Source: Mycolicibacterium rhodesiae JS60 (GTDB lineage: Bacteria; Actinomycetota; Actinomycetes; Mycobacteriales; Mycobacteriaceae). Taken from it: 64,000 nt of DNA. The DNA lies in contig AGIQ01000001.1 in the NCBI GenBank assembly GCA_000230935.2, positions 1,178,001 to 1,242,000 of the forward strand. Reading direction: 5' to 3'. Under the pieces are notes generated by a model, which saw only the letters and a list, made by a program, of their open reading frames with translations, was not told where the DNA came from and searched no databases. Shown here one piece after another: positions 49,800 to 58,685 of the stretch (position 1 is its first letter; the number at the start of each line of letters is the position of its first letter). The position numbers and the translations under genes were made by a program.

Positions 49800-51736
49800 T
49801 GACTGCGACGATGTCCCGCGAAGAGCTTGCCGAGGCCGTTGCGACGGCCAACATCCCGGCCCTCATCATGGTGCTGTTCCAGCTCACCGGCGACCGCCGG
49901 TGGCTCGGCGAACGGTATCGAGTCCGGCGCGCCCGCGGAGTCAGCGACAACGACTCCGGCGGCCTGCCCACCGAGGTGATCGACGAGGTGCGTTCGGCCG
50001 CCGCGGAGGCGATCGACAACTGGCGACGCGGCACGCCGGTGGCGATCGAGACTCCCGACCCGAGCCTGCTCGTCGAGATGCTCTCGATATCGATGGGGGA
50101 GACGATTCCGCCGGAGTACGGCGCGATGCTGGCCGAGGAGATCAAGCCGGCCGCGGCGGTGAGTCCTGTCGGCCAGGCGGTGCCCGCGGGCGGCGACCCC
50201 GACGTGATCATCATCGGCGCGGGAATATCGGGTCTGTGCGCCGCACACGCCTTGGCGCAGAATGGCTTCTCCTACACGATCATCGAAAGCGCCGACCGCG
50301 TCGGAGGGACATGGCGCGACAACCGCTATCCGGCTGCGGCGGTGGATACACCGAGTCACCTGTACTCGTTCTCGTTCGCCCCCAACGACTGGCAGCGCTA
50401 CTTCGCCTCGAGCGAGGAGATCCAACGCTACCTGGAGAACGTCGCCGAAAAGCTGGGTGTGAACGAACGCACCCGCTTCAACACGCGGGTACTGGAAGCG
50501 ACTTTCGATGAGCAGACCGACCGCTGGCAGGTTGCAATCGACGGACCCGACGGTGCACCGGCCACCTTGTCGGCGCGCTACGTGATCAGCGGGGTGGGAG
50601 CGTTCAATCCGCCCAAGTTCCCCACTATCCCAGGCCTGGACACCTTCGGCCCGGGTGCTTACCACACCGCGCAGTGGCCCGAGGGCGTCGATCTGGTGGA
50701 CAAAGATGTCGCGGTAATTGGTAACGGAGCCAGCGCAATGCAGCTTGCCCCGGAGATCGCGCCGATCGTCAAGTCGTTGACGATCTTTCAGCGCTCACCG
50801 CACTGGGCTGCGCCGTTCGAACGCTTCCAGCAGCAGGTGCCCGAGCCGGTGCGGCGGTTGATGGTCGAGGTCCCGCTCTATGAGCGGTGGTACCGCGCCC
50901 GGCTGGGGTGGATGTTCAACGACAAGGTGCACCCGCTGCTGCAGCGAGATCCGCAGTGGCCCCATCCGGAACGAGCCATGAACGCCGGCAGTGATCGCTA
51001 TCGCGAGACACTCACCGAATACCTCAAGACCGAACTCGACGAGCGAATCGACTTGCTGGACAAGGTGTTGCCGACCTATCCACCCGGCGGTAAGCGGATG
51101 CTGCTCGACAACGGGTGGTACCGCATGCTCGGCCGGGACAATGTCGAGCTCGTGTCGGAGACGATCACGAGCATCGAGCCGTCAACGGTGGTGACCGCCG
51201 ACGGTCGTCGGCATCACGCTGATGTGCTGGTGTTGGCCACCGGTTTCGACGTCGCCAACTTCCTCAGTGACCTTTCGATCCGCGGCCGTGGTGGGCGGTC
51301 GTTGCGTGATCAATGGGGCGCCGAGGATGCCAAGGCGTTCATGGGACTGGCCGTTCCCGGCTTCCCTAACTTCTTCTTGCTGTACGGACCGAACACTCAG
51401 ACCGGACACGGTGGCAGCCTGATTTCGTTGGTAGAAGCCCAGATGCACTACATCATCACGCTGCTCACCACGGCCCGCAGCCACGACATCGCCCGCCTGG
51501 AGATTCGTCAGTCGGTGTTCGACGAGTACAACGCGACGATCGAGGGCATGCACGCCGACATGGTGTGGACCCACCCGGGAGTGGCGACCTACTACCGGAA
51601 CTCGAAGGGGCGTGTCGTGGCGGCGACTCCCTACCGAGTGGTCGATCTCTGGCATCAGAGTCGCAACGCGAACATCGGCGCCTTCACGTCCGCGCCCGAC
51701 GCTCGCCCGGACGGCGTCAAGGAGTGCACAGCATGA
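49799..51736 (+). CDS. Baeyer-Villiger-type flavin monooxygenase with N-terminal extension
   Basis: 645 residues. The first 130 form an added helical domain, as in 4-hydroxyacetophenone monooxygenase. The FAD loop is IIGAGISGLC (138-147) with GGTWRDNRYPAAAVDTPSHLYSFSF after it; the NADP loop is VIGNGASAMQ. The type I BVMO fingerprint FxGxxxHxxxW appears as FGPGAYHTAQWP (283-294), with Pro in place of the first Gly. It inserts oxygen beside a ketone, giving an ester or lactone. Coupled to genes on both sides. Confidence 0.88.
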   Translation: MTATMSREELAEAVATANIPALIMVLFQLTGDRRWLGERYRVRRARGVSDNDSGGLPTEVIDEVRSAAAEAIDNWRRGTPVAIETPDPSLLVEMLSISMGETIPPEYGAMLAEEIKPAAAVSPVGQAVPAGGDPDVIIIGAGISGLCAAHALAQNGFSYTIIESADRVGGTWRDNRYPAAAVDTPSHLYSFSFAPNDWQRYFASSEEIQRYLENVAEKLGVNERTRFNTRVLEATFDEQTDRWQVAIDGPDGAPATLSARYVISGVGAFNPPKFPTIPGLDTFGPGAYHTAQWPEGVDLVDKDVAVIGNGASAMQLAPEIAPIVKSLTIFQRSPHWAAPFERFQQQVPEPVRRLMVEVPLYERWYRARLGWMFNDKVHPLLQRDPQWPHPERAMNAGSDRYRETLTEYLKTELDERIDLLDKVLPTYPPGGKRMLLDNGWYRMLGRDNVELVSETITSIEPSTVVTADGRRHHADVLVLATGFDVANFLSDLSIRGRGGRSLRDQWGAEDAKAFMGLAVPGFPNFFLLYGPNTQTGHGGSLISLVEAQMHYIITLLTTARSHDIARLEIRQSVFDEYNATIEGMHADMVWTHPGVATYYRNSKGRVVAATPYRVVDLWHQSRNANIGAFTSAPDARPDGVKECTA

Positions 51737-52926
51737 CCGAGACACCGCCCACCGATATCGTCGAACGGGTGGACGCGCTGCTGCGTGCGCATCCGCCGGG
51801 CGAAACCTCACCAGTGGAATTCTGGGAAGCGCAGTTCGACCTGGGGCTTGCCTGGGTGCGGTTCCCGGTCGAGCGTGGCGGCCTTGGGCAGGATCAACGT
51901 TGGCAGCAGTACATCGATCAGCGAATCCGAGATGCCGGCGCTCCCACGGGAAATCGCGACGACAACGTGGTAGGTCTGGCTATGGCGGCGCCGACTCTTG
52001 TCGCGCATGCACCTGACGAACTGCAAGCGCGGTTGCTCAAACCGCTCTTCAGCACGCGACAGATCTGGTGCCAGCTGTTCTCCGAACCCGGCGCTGGGTC
52101 CGATATCGCCGGGCTGGCAACGGCCGCGGTACGCCACGATGGGCGTTGGATCGTCAACGGCCAGAAGGTGTGGACCACGTTGGCGCACCGGGCCCGTTGG
52201 GGTCTGCTCTTGGCGCGAACTGATCCGAATGTGCCCAAGCACAAGGGTTTGACCTATTTTGTGCTCGACATGCAAGCGCCCGGGGTCACCGTGCGACCGC
52301 TGTACGAGATCACTGGAGAGGCTGAGTTCAACGAGGTCTACCTCGAGGATGTCGAAATCTCCGACGATTACCGCCTAGGTGCTGAAGGGGACGGCTGGAA
52401 GGTGGCCCTCACCACCTTGATGAACGAACGGGCGACGGCCGGGCGGGAGATTGGCCCGCGGGGGTCCGGTTCGATCGGGGTAGCGCTCGAGTTATGGGCC
52501 GGCGGCAGTGGTGATTTCGATCCGGTACGACGCAGCCAGCTTGCCGGCCTTTGGGCGGCCAGCGAGGTCCTCCGGTTGACGGAACTACGCGCAGCGGCTG
52601 CCGTCGGGCGGGGAGCCCCCGGACCCGAAGGCTCCGTGGCGAAGCTTCGCTGGTCCGAACTGAACCAGTCCATCACCGAGTTCAGTCTGGACTTACTCGG
52701 CAGCGCAGGACTGTGCTATCCGGACGGCTACGAATTCACCCGCCCGGACTCCAGTCAAGTGTCGATTCGGCAGCCGCAGAAGGCGTTTCTGCGCTCGCGG
52801 GCAAACTCCATCGAGGGTGGTACCAGCCAGATCATGCGCAACATCCTGGCGGAACGGGTGCTGGGCTTGCCAGCCGAGCCAAGAGACGACCGCGACAAGG
52901 CGTGGAAGGACATCCCCCGGGGGTAA
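51733..52926 (+). CDS. Acyl-CoA dehydrogenase (FadE type)
   Basis: 397 residues from ATG 51733, overlapping the BVMO stop. IWCQLFSEPGAGSDIAGLATAAVRHDGRWIVNGQKVWTTLAHRARWGLLLART is the FAD/substrate segment; AFLRSRANSIEGGTSQIMRNILAERVLGLP ends the chain with the Glu-Gly-Gly-Thr base region intact, so this subunit should be catalytic. It closes the coupled run that starts at 47875 and faces the thioesterase gene. Confidence 0.9.
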   Translation: MTETPPTDIVERVDALLRAHPPGETSPVEFWEAQFDLGLAWVRFPVERGGLGQDQRWQQYIDQRIRDAGAPTGNRDDNVVGLAMAAPTLVAHAPDELQARLLKPLFSTRQIWCQLFSEPGAGSDIAGLATAAVRHDGRWIVNGQKVWTTLAHRARWGLLLARTDPNVPKHKGLTYFVLDMQAPGVTVRPLYEITGEAEFNEVYLEDVEISDDYRLGAEGDGWKVALTTLMNERATAGREIGPRGSGSIGVALELWAGGSGDFDPVRRSQLAGLWAASEVLRLTELRAAAAVGRGAPGPEGSVAKLRWSELNQSITEFSLDLLGSAGLCYPDGYEFTRPDSSQVSIRQPQKAFLRSRANSIEGGTSQIMRNILAERVLGLPAEPRDDRDKAWKDIPRG

Positions 52927-52951
52927 TCCCCGTCGGTGATCCCGGGAGCGG

Positions 52952-53440
52952 CTATCCGCCCCTGGTCTTTTCGAAGTGGTTCAGTGCAGGTTCAACGAAC
53001 TTGGCCACGCCACGGGCGTAGACGACGTCGGCGTCCCCTTCGACGCGCATGACACCCTCGATCACCCAGCGCCGGTGCCGCCGCTCGGCCACCCATGCCG
53101 TCACCGTGAGGGCGCGCTCGACCGGGACCGGTTTGCGAAACGTCACCTCCAAACTGGCGGTCACGCAGGGCACGTCGAGGGCCGCGGGCAAGCTGCCGAG
53201 GACCTCATCGAAGACGCAGGTGATCCAGCCGCCGTGAGCGACGCCCGGTCCACCTTGCCAGCTCGCGGGGCACGCGACCGTCCCGGTTGAGCTTTGGCTG
53301 ATGCTGTCGACATCGATCCGCTGCACGCCGAGCTTGCAGGTGCGGGAGGACTCCGCCGCGCAGCCCCAGCAGAGCGGAACCCCGTCGTCGGACCGACTGA
53401 ACGCCGGAAAGGCCGATTCCTTGTCCTTTTCCTTGTCCAT
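52952..53440 (-). CDS. Hotdog-fold thioesterase
   Basis: 162 residues from ATG 53440. GVPLCWGCAAESSRTCKLGVQRI, PASWQGGPGVAHGGWITCVFDEVLGSLPA and ASLEVTFRKPVPVERALTVTAWVAERRHRRWVIEGVMRVEGDADVVYARGVAKFVEP follow the PaaI-type hotdog fold, with the catalytic region GVAHGGWITCVFDE. The CxxC near the N-terminus is common in this subfamily. It would hydrolyse CoA thioesters and so relieve CoA trapping. It follows the thiolase gene by 40 bases on the same strand. Confidence 0.85.
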   Translation of the reverse strand: MDKEKDKESAFPAFSRSDDGVPLCWGCAAESSRTCKLGVQRIDVDSISQSSTGTVACPASWQGGPGVAHGGWITCVFDEVLGSLPAALDVPCVTASLEVTFRKPVPVERALTVTAWVAERRHRRWVIEGVMRVEGDADVVYARGVAKFVEPALNHFEKTRGG

Positions 53441-53480
53441 CACCACGATCCACCGATGCCGCGGGAATGGATCGTCACGT

Positions 53481-54626
53481 TCACAACGCTTCGACGATTG
53501 TCGCGTTGGCTTGGCCACCGCCTTCGCACATCGTTTGGAGCCCATAGCGAATACCGTTGTGCCGCAGGTGATGTATCAACGAGGTCATGATCCGCGCCCC
53601 GGATCCACCGATCGGGTGGCCGAGAGCGATAGCGCCGCCGTTCGGATTGACCAGCTTCATATCCGGCCCGAATTCGGCTGCCCATGCCAGCGGAATGGGC
53701 GCAAACGCCTCGTTGACCTCGAAGGCCCCGATGTCGTCTATCCGCAATCCGGCCTTCTTGAGTACCAGGGCAGTAGCCGGAATCGGCGCGGTGAGCATCA
53801 GCACCGGGTCGTCGCCCACCACGGCGGCCGCGTGGATCCTGGCCAGCGGCTTCAATCCGAGTTGGGCGGCGCGCTCACTGGTCATCATGAGCAGGGCGGC
53901 TGCCCCATCGGAGATTTGCGAGCTGTTGCCGGCGGTGATGATGCCTTCGGCGCCGAATGCCGGCTTGAGTGCGGCGAGTTTCTCCAAGGTGGTGTCTGGC
54001 CGCATTCCCTCGTCGCGATCGGCGATGCCGCCGTCAGGAAGGGACACCGCAGCGATCTCGTCGTCGAAATAACCCGACGATTGTGCGGCGATAGCTCTTT
54101 GGTGCGACTGCAGCGACAACTCGTCGAGATCGGTTCGCGACAGTTGCCAACGGGCGGCAATCAGCTCCGCCCCTTTGCCCTGGTGAGGTACCTCAGGGAA
54201 GCGGGCGCGGAATCGCGGCCCGTACGGGTCGGCATCGAGACGTGAGGAGCCCATCACCACACGAGTCATCGATTCGACACCGCCTGCGACGACTGCGTCG
54301 TAGTGTCCCGCCAACAAGCCGGCGGTCGCGAAGTGCACCGCTTGCTGCGACGAGCCGCATTGGCGATCGATGGTGACGCCCGGGATGTGGTCGGGCCAGC
54401 CCGCGGCCAGCACTGCGGTCCTGGCGATGTCCATCGACTGTTCGCCGACCTGACTGCCACAGCCCCAGACCACGTCCTCGACGACCGCGGGGTTGACGCC
54501 GGTTCGCTCCACCAGGACATTCAGCACATGTGCCGACAGGTCCACCGGGTGGACGCCGGACAACACGCCGTTGCGCTTGCCGATCGGGGTCCGGACGGCT
54601 TCGACGATCACGGCATCGCGGGTCAT
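53481..54626 (-). CDS. Acetyl-CoA acetyltransferase (FadA-type thiolase)
   Basis: 381 residues from ATG 54626 with GAGAGG upstream; an in-frame earlier start at 54689 is within the promoter region and unlikely. The nucleophile is Cys90 in IDRQCGSSQQAVHFA, the His is in GGAIALGHPIGGSGARIM, and the second Cys in MCEGGGQANATIVEAL. It carries out thiolytic release of acetyl-CoA in beta-oxidation. It is divergent from the aldehyde dehydrogenase gene, with palindromes between. Confidence 0.93.
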   Translation of the reverse strand: MTRDAVIVEAVRTPIGKRNGVLSGVHPVDLSAHVLNVLVERTGVNPAVVEDVVWGCGSQVGEQSMDIARTAVLAAGWPDHIPGVTIDRQCGSSQQAVHFATAGLLAGHYDAVVAGGVESMTRVVMGSSRLDADPYGPRFRARFPEVPHQGKGAELIAARWQLSRTDLDELSLQSHQRAIAAQSSGYFDDEIAAVSLPDGGIADRDEGMRPDTTLEKLAALKPAFGAEGIITAGNSSQISDGAAALLMMTSERAAQLGLKPLARIHAAAVVGDDPVLMLTAPIPATALVLKKAGLRIDDIGAFEVNEAFAPIPLAWAAEFGPDMKLVNPNGGAIALGHPIGGSGARIMTSLIHHLRHNGIRYGLQTMCEGGGQANATIVEAL

Positions 54627-54674
54627 GGGGCCTCTCTTGGGTGGTCGGTCGGTGCGGGGACGGTTCGGCTCGTA

Positions 54675-54699
54675 TTTAGTGAACAACAACTAACGTTAG
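54675..54699. promoter_or_regulatory. Two overlapping palindromes between thiolase and aldehyde dehydrogenase genes
   Basis: TTTAGT (54675-54680) and ACTAAC (54689-54694) pair as a dyad with an 8-base spacer, the same geometry as at 33170-33189. CTAACGTTAG (54690-54699) is a perfect 10-bp palindrome overlapping its right arm. The site lies 49 bases before the thiolase start. Confidence 0.55.
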
Positions 54700-54788
54700 C
54701 GATCGGCCTTTGGTGTGGTCAACCCGCTGAAGCCCATGTCGTGGCGCATGGCTTCACCGAATCGTTGACCTCGTCAAGGCGCAATGCG

Positions 54789-54807
54789 TAAGTTATCGGT
54801 AAGTATC
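54789..54807. promoter_or_regulatory. AT-rich direct repeat before the aldehyde dehydrogenase gene
   Basis: TAAGTTATC (54789-54797) and TAAGTATC (54800-54807) are near-identical with 11-bp spacing, about one helical turn. TAAGTTATC also occurs on the other strand within the palindromic region at about 34817-34825 before the FadD operon. Confidence 0.35.
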
Positions 54808-54843
54808 TTTAGCCGCGAGGCCCGCGTGTGGAGAGGACATCCG

Positions 54844-56286
54844 ATGATCGACCATCGTTCGCTGTTCATCGATGGAAAGTGGGTCGAACCCGCACGTGCC
54901 GACGTCATCGAGGTCGTGTCGCCGCACTCTGGCGAGGTCGTGGGGCGGGTTCCGCACGCCTGCGAGCACGATGTGGATGCCGCGGTCGACGCTGCTCGGC
55001 GGGCATTCGACGCCGGCGAATGGCCACGGCTGACGCCGCTGGATCGCGCCAAGGTCGTCGGCCGCCTTGCCGATGCCTATGAGGCGCGTGTCGAGGACAT
55101 GGCTCAGGTGATCACCCTGGAGATGGGCTCACCCATCTCGTTCTCCCGCCTCGTCCAGGCCGGGATGCCACTGGGCTTGCTGCGGTACTACGCCGGACTG
55201 GCTGCCGAGTTTCCGTTCGAGGAAGAGCGGATCGGGATGATGGGCAATGTTCTTGTCACGCGCGAGCCCATGGGTGTCGTTGCGGCCATCATCCCGTGGA
55301 ATGTGCCCCAGTGCATCATCATGCAGAAACTCTCGCCGGCTCTCATCGCCGGATGCACCGTGGTGTTGAAGCCCTCGCCGGAAACTCCCCTTGACGCCTA
55401 CCTGCTGGCCGAATTGGCGGAGGAGGTTGGCCTGCCACCCGGTGTCATCAACGTCGTGCCCGCAGATCGCGGTGTCAGTGAGTATCTCGTCCGGCACCCC
55501 GGTGTCGACAAGGTCAGCTTCACCGGTTCCACCGGGGCGGGTCGTCGAATCGCCGCCTTGTGTGGCGAGAACCTGAAGCGCTGCGCGCTGGAGTTGGGCG
55601 GCAAGTCGGCGGCCATCGTGCTCGATGACGCCGACCTGGACAATCTCGTCACCGGTCTACGATTCGCGTCGTTGATGAACACCGGTCAGGCGTGTGTCGC
55701 GCAGACCCGAATCTTGGCCAGCAAGAAGAGGTACACCGAGGTGTGCGACGCGATTGTCGGTCTCGCGCAGTCTTTGTCGGTTGGGGATCCCTCCGATCCG
55801 GCGACCGACGTGGGTCCGCTGGTCAGCTCCCGGCAACGCGACCGGGTCGAAGGGTACATTGCTCGCGGCACAGGGGAGGGCGCCGTCCTGGCCACCGGCG
55901 GGCGGCGCCCGGCGGACATGACGACCGGGTGGTACGTCGAGCCTGCGGTCTTCACCGATGTCGGCAATGACATGACCATCGCTCGGGAGGAGATCTTCGG
56001 TCCTGTACTGGCAGTGATCCCGTTCGAGGACGAGGCCGATGCGGTGCGGATCGCCAACGACAACGATTACGGTCTTGCCGGGTCGGTGTGGACGCGCGAC
56101 GTCGCTCACGGTATCGAGATCGCCCGGCGGGTCCGGACGGGCACCTACGGCGTCAACCAGTACAGCGCCGAGTTGTGTGCACCGTTCGGTGGCTACAAGG
56201 CCAGCGGCATCGGGCGGGAAATGGGTCCGGAGGGCCTGAGTGCCTACCTGGAATACAAGTCGATCGCCCCGCTGGATCTTGGGTGA
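54844..56286 (+). CDS. NAD(P)-dependent aldehyde dehydrogenase
   Basis: 480 residues from ATG 54844 with GAGAGG upstream. IIPWNVPQCIIMQKLSPALIAGCTVVLKPSPETP binds NAD, SFTGSTGAGRRIAALCGENLKRCALELGGKSA contains the general-base Glu, and the nucleophile is Cys in NTGQACVAQTRI; EEIFGPVLAVIPF and the C-terminal APFGGYKASGIGREMGPEGL are intact. It oxidises an aldehyde intermediate to an acid. It is divergent from the thiolase gene. Confidence 0.94.
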   Translation: MIDHRSLFIDGKWVEPARADVIEVVSPHSGEVVGRVPHACEHDVDAAVDAARRAFDAGEWPRLTPLDRAKVVGRLADAYEARVEDMAQVITLEMGSPISFSRLVQAGMPLGLLRYYAGLAAEFPFEEERIGMMGNVLVTREPMGVVAAIIPWNVPQCIIMQKLSPALIAGCTVVLKPSPETPLDAYLLAELAEEVGLPPGVINVVPADRGVSEYLVRHPGVDKVSFTGSTGAGRRIAALCGENLKRCALELGGKSAAIVLDDADLDNLVTGLRFASLMNTGQACVAQTRILASKKRYTEVCDAIVGLAQSLSVGDPSDPATDVGPLVSSRQRDRVEGYIARGTGEGAVLATGGRRPADMTTGWYVEPAVFTDVGNDMTIAREEIFGPVLAVIPFEDEADAVRIANDNDYGLAGSVWTRDVAHGIEIARRVRTGTYGVNQYSAELCAPFGGYKASGIGREMGPEGLSAYLEYKSIAPLDLG

Positions 56287-56306
56287 GCCGCCGGTTGTCC
56301 AGTAGA

Positions 56307-56318
56307 ATTAGCACTAAT
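56307..56318. promoter_or_regulatory. Small palindrome before the DUF6081-like gene
   Basis: ATTAG-CA-CTAAT is a perfect palindrome with TTAG/CTAA half-sites, 32 bases before ATG 56350 and 20 bases after the aldehyde dehydrogenase stop. Same half-sites as at 33170 and 54675 but with shorter spacing. Confidence 0.4.
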
Positions 56319-56349
56319 TAAGTTCTGTCTGGTGGAAGGTGCGTCGGCC

Positions 56350-57129
56350 ATGGGCGTTGCAACTGGGTCGGGAACGGTCGTCTACGACGACTTCACGAGT
56401 ACTGCGATCGACGGCGACCGGTGGCGTTACCTGACGCTGCCCGCCGCCGACAACCCCGAGGGCGTCGCCTGGACCTGCTTCGAGCCCGCGGCCGACACAC
56501 AAGTCGGCGAGGGCACGCTCGACATGTATGTCCCGCAGTTTTCGCCCCGGCATCAGAGCATCCAGGTGTACGACAACCTGAAGCACCAGTTGGTTTCCCA
56601 GCAGGCGTTCGCGACCGACGTCGGCGTCGTGAGATTCGTGCTCGACATGGCGGCCACCCGCGCCGGCGATGCGCCCACCGACTTTCGGGACGGCTTCGCC
56701 TCGTTCATGGTGATTGACATCGAGTCCGGTTGGTCTTTCCGAGTCTGCTCGACGGGGCACCGCACCTTCGGGCTGTATGACTCACTGCGCGTGGCCTATC
56801 AAGCGAAAAAGTCGGCCGCAGTGCTCGATTCGCCGGTATCCGCACCGGCGGTGGTCGGTGGGTCGTTGCGCCACGAGATCGTCATCGATCGAAGCGGCGG
56901 CACTCTGCAGTGGTCGGTGGACGGACGCTTGGCCGCCCGCATCGATGACCCGGCCATCCCAGCGTCGGTCCACATCGCGCTTGGTCTGGCGACACTCAAC
57001 TCGGTGGCGCCGGCCCCCGAGAACCTGCCCCGCTCAGCGCCTCCCGGTCTGTCGGTGTCCTTCGGCCCGGTCAGCATCCAGGCCGCTATCGCCGATGCTC
57101 CGCGGTGTGGCGACATGAAGTCTGCGTGA
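56350..57129 (+). CDS. DUF6081-like lectin-fold protein
   Basis: About 259 residues from ATG 56350 (GTG 56332 is in frame). VVYDDFTSTAIDGDRWRYLTLP, RHQSIQVYDNLKHQLVSQQAF, FRDGFASFMVIDIESGWSFRVCSTGHRTFGLYD and LRHEIVIDRSGGTLQWSVDGRLAARIDD resemble a concanavalin-like beta-sandwich and mycobacterial DUF6081 proteins. No catalytic residue can be named. It lies within the catabolic region, behind its own TTAG/CTAA palindrome; a ligand-binding or isomerase role is possible but unproven. Confidence 0.65.
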   Translation: MGVATGSGTVVYDDFTSTAIDGDRWRYLTLPAADNPEGVAWTCFEPAADTQVGEGTLDMYVPQFSPRHQSIQVYDNLKHQLVSQQAFATDVGVVRFVLDMAATRAGDAPTDFRDGFASFMVIDIESGWSFRVCSTGHRTFGLYDSLRVAYQAKKSAAVLDSPVSAPAVVGGSLRHEIVIDRSGGTLQWSVDGRLAARIDDPAIPASVHIALGLATLNSVAPAPENLPRSAPPGLSVSFGPVSIQAAIADAPRCGDMKSA

Positions 57130-57157
57130 AGTTGCACTCGAGACGATAGGAGTAGGC

Positions 57158-57886
57158 GTGTCAATGGAGATACGAAGCCAGCGGGTGCTGGTGTGGTGGG
57201 CACTCCTGGGGACCGTGGTCTACGGCCTCTGCATGTTCTTTCTCTGGCACATGATGCCGCCCCCGTCGCCGCAGTGGTCGGCCGAGCGGATCGCCCAGTT
57301 CTATCAGGAGCACAGCACTCAGGTCCGGATCGGCGCGATGATCGCCGGCTGGACGAGCGCCTTCTTCTTGGCCTTGACGGTGGTGATCGCCATCCAGATG
57401 CGCCGCATCGAACGAGGACCGGTGTGGACGATGGTCACGCTCGCAGCGGGCGCGCTGACGACTGTCTATCTGACACTTCCGCCGATTTGCTGGGGTGTGG
57501 CCGCGTACACGCCCACGCGCAGCCCGGAGATCACCGCAACGTTCCACGAGTTCGGCGTGCTCACCGTCATCACCACCGATCAGTACTTTGTCTTCATGTG
57601 GGTGGCGATCATCGTCATCTGCCTCACCCCTACCAAGGTGGCGGCATCTCCCTTCCCCAGGTGGTTCGGCTACTTCAGCGCGTGGTGCTGCCTGATCTTC
57701 GAGGCCGGCGCCGTAGCATTCCTCCCCCGCACGGGCCCGTTCGCGTGGAATGGTCTGCTTGCCTTCTGGGTGCCGTTCTCGGTGTTTGGGGCATGGATGA
57801 TCATTGTCGCCGTCCTGCTACTCAAGGCGTTGAAAGCTCAAGCACAAGAAGAGGAGTCGGTCGATTCCAAACTCATCGACGCCTGA
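57158..57886 (+). CDS. Integral membrane protein, six helices
   Basis: 242 residues from GTG. Hydrophobic stretches at about 10-30, 65-85, 95-115, 140-160, 170-190 and 200-225 make a six-helix membrane protein; SPQWSAERIAQFYQEHSTQVRIGAMIAGWTSAFF is a recognisable loop and helix of a mycobacterial family often found beside steroid or terpenoid catabolic genes. The C-terminus is acidic. It may be a transporter component or a membrane anchor; no active-site motif is seen. Confidence 0.7.
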   Translation: MSMEIRSQRVLVWWALLGTVVYGLCMFFLWHMMPPPSPQWSAERIAQFYQEHSTQVRIGAMIAGWTSAFFLALTVVIAIQMRRIERGPVWTMVTLAAGALTTVYLTLPPICWGVAAYTPTRSPEITATFHEFGVLTVITTDQYFVFMWVAIIVICLTPTKVAASPFPRWFGYFSAWCCLIFEAGAVAFLPRTGPFAWNGLLAFWVPFSVFGAWMIIVAVLLLKALKAQAQEEESVDSKLIDA

Positions 57887-58037
57887 GTGAGCCGGGCCGG
57901 AAAGTGCGGGCCCGACCGCTAGAAAGCTGGCACCGCGTCGACATGGCGAGTCTGCGCCCCGGTTCGGCGCGGCCGCACCACGTGCGTCGGCAGTGGCCAC
58001 TTTGAACATTGTTTGATCCGAACCGTTGGAGGTAGCC

Positions 58038-58682
58038 GTGCCGGACGCAAGGCCGCCACACTCACTCGTTTTGGCGGCCGATTATCACGTCCCAGATCTC
58101 GCTCGGCTCATGGCTCACATTGAGGAGAACGCGGCGCACCTTGCGCCGATCGGAGCTCACCACATCGTGACGTACAGCTCGATCTGGGAGTCGGACAGGA
58201 TCTTGGTCACCATTGGGCTCCGCCACCATGATTCGATCGCAGACCTCATGCGCTCAGAGGCGCTGTTCGGGTGGTTCGACGAAGCCGGCGTTGAGGACTT
58301 TCCTGCGATCTTCTTAGGTGAAGTGCTCGAGAAGGTTGACCTCCGGCCCGAGGGCAGCGGTTCGCGCGCTCCCGGGGTGGTGGTGGCAGCGTTCGCTTCG
58401 ATCCGCGACATTGCACGACTTCGAGACAACGTCCACCGCGAGTTGGGCACCTTCGCCGCAGCCGGGTGTCGACAGATTTGGATGTATCAAGCGCTCGACG
58501 GGTGTTCTGAAGTTCTTATCCTGCAGGAGGTCGACGACGAGGCCACGGCGCGTCGGTGGATCGACCGGTCAGACGTCTCGGCGGAATGGATGCGCGGGGC
58601 CGGATTCGGTGCGTACCCAACGGTTTTCGTGGGTCGTTTGGAGCAGGTGGTGAAAGTGGCCCCAACACCTCGGATGCGGTGA
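58038..58682 (+). CDS. Protein with two ferredoxin-like (dimeric alpha/beta-barrel) repeats
   Basis: 214 residues from GTG 58038, chosen because GGAGG ends six bases before it. Two halves share the pattern of a strand with D, a helix and two strands: HSLVLAADYHVPDLARLMAHIEENAAHLAPIGAHHIVTYSSIWESDRILVTIGLRHHD and PGVVVAAFASIRDIARLRDNVHRELGTFAAAGCRQIWMYQALDGCSEVLILQEVDD. This is like antibiotic-biosynthesis-monooxygenase or DUF3303-type domains. A Bfd gene follows three bases later. The function is unknown. Confidence 0.65.
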   Translation: MPDARPPHSLVLAADYHVPDLARLMAHIEENAAHLAPIGAHHIVTYSSIWESDRILVTIGLRHHDSIADLMRSEALFGWFDEAGVEDFPAIFLGEVLEKVDLRPEGSGSRAPGVVVAAFASIRDIARLRDNVHRELGTFAAAGCRQIWMYQALDGCSEVLILQEVDDEATARRWIDRSDVSAEWMRGAGFGAYPTVFVGRLEQVVKVAPTPRMR

Positions 58683-58685
58683 CCG

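Noticed and set aside
53301..54245. Plus-strand open frame of 314 codons opposite the thiolase
   Set aside because: The minus strand carries a complete thiolase with both Cys and the His; the plus frame is a shadow.
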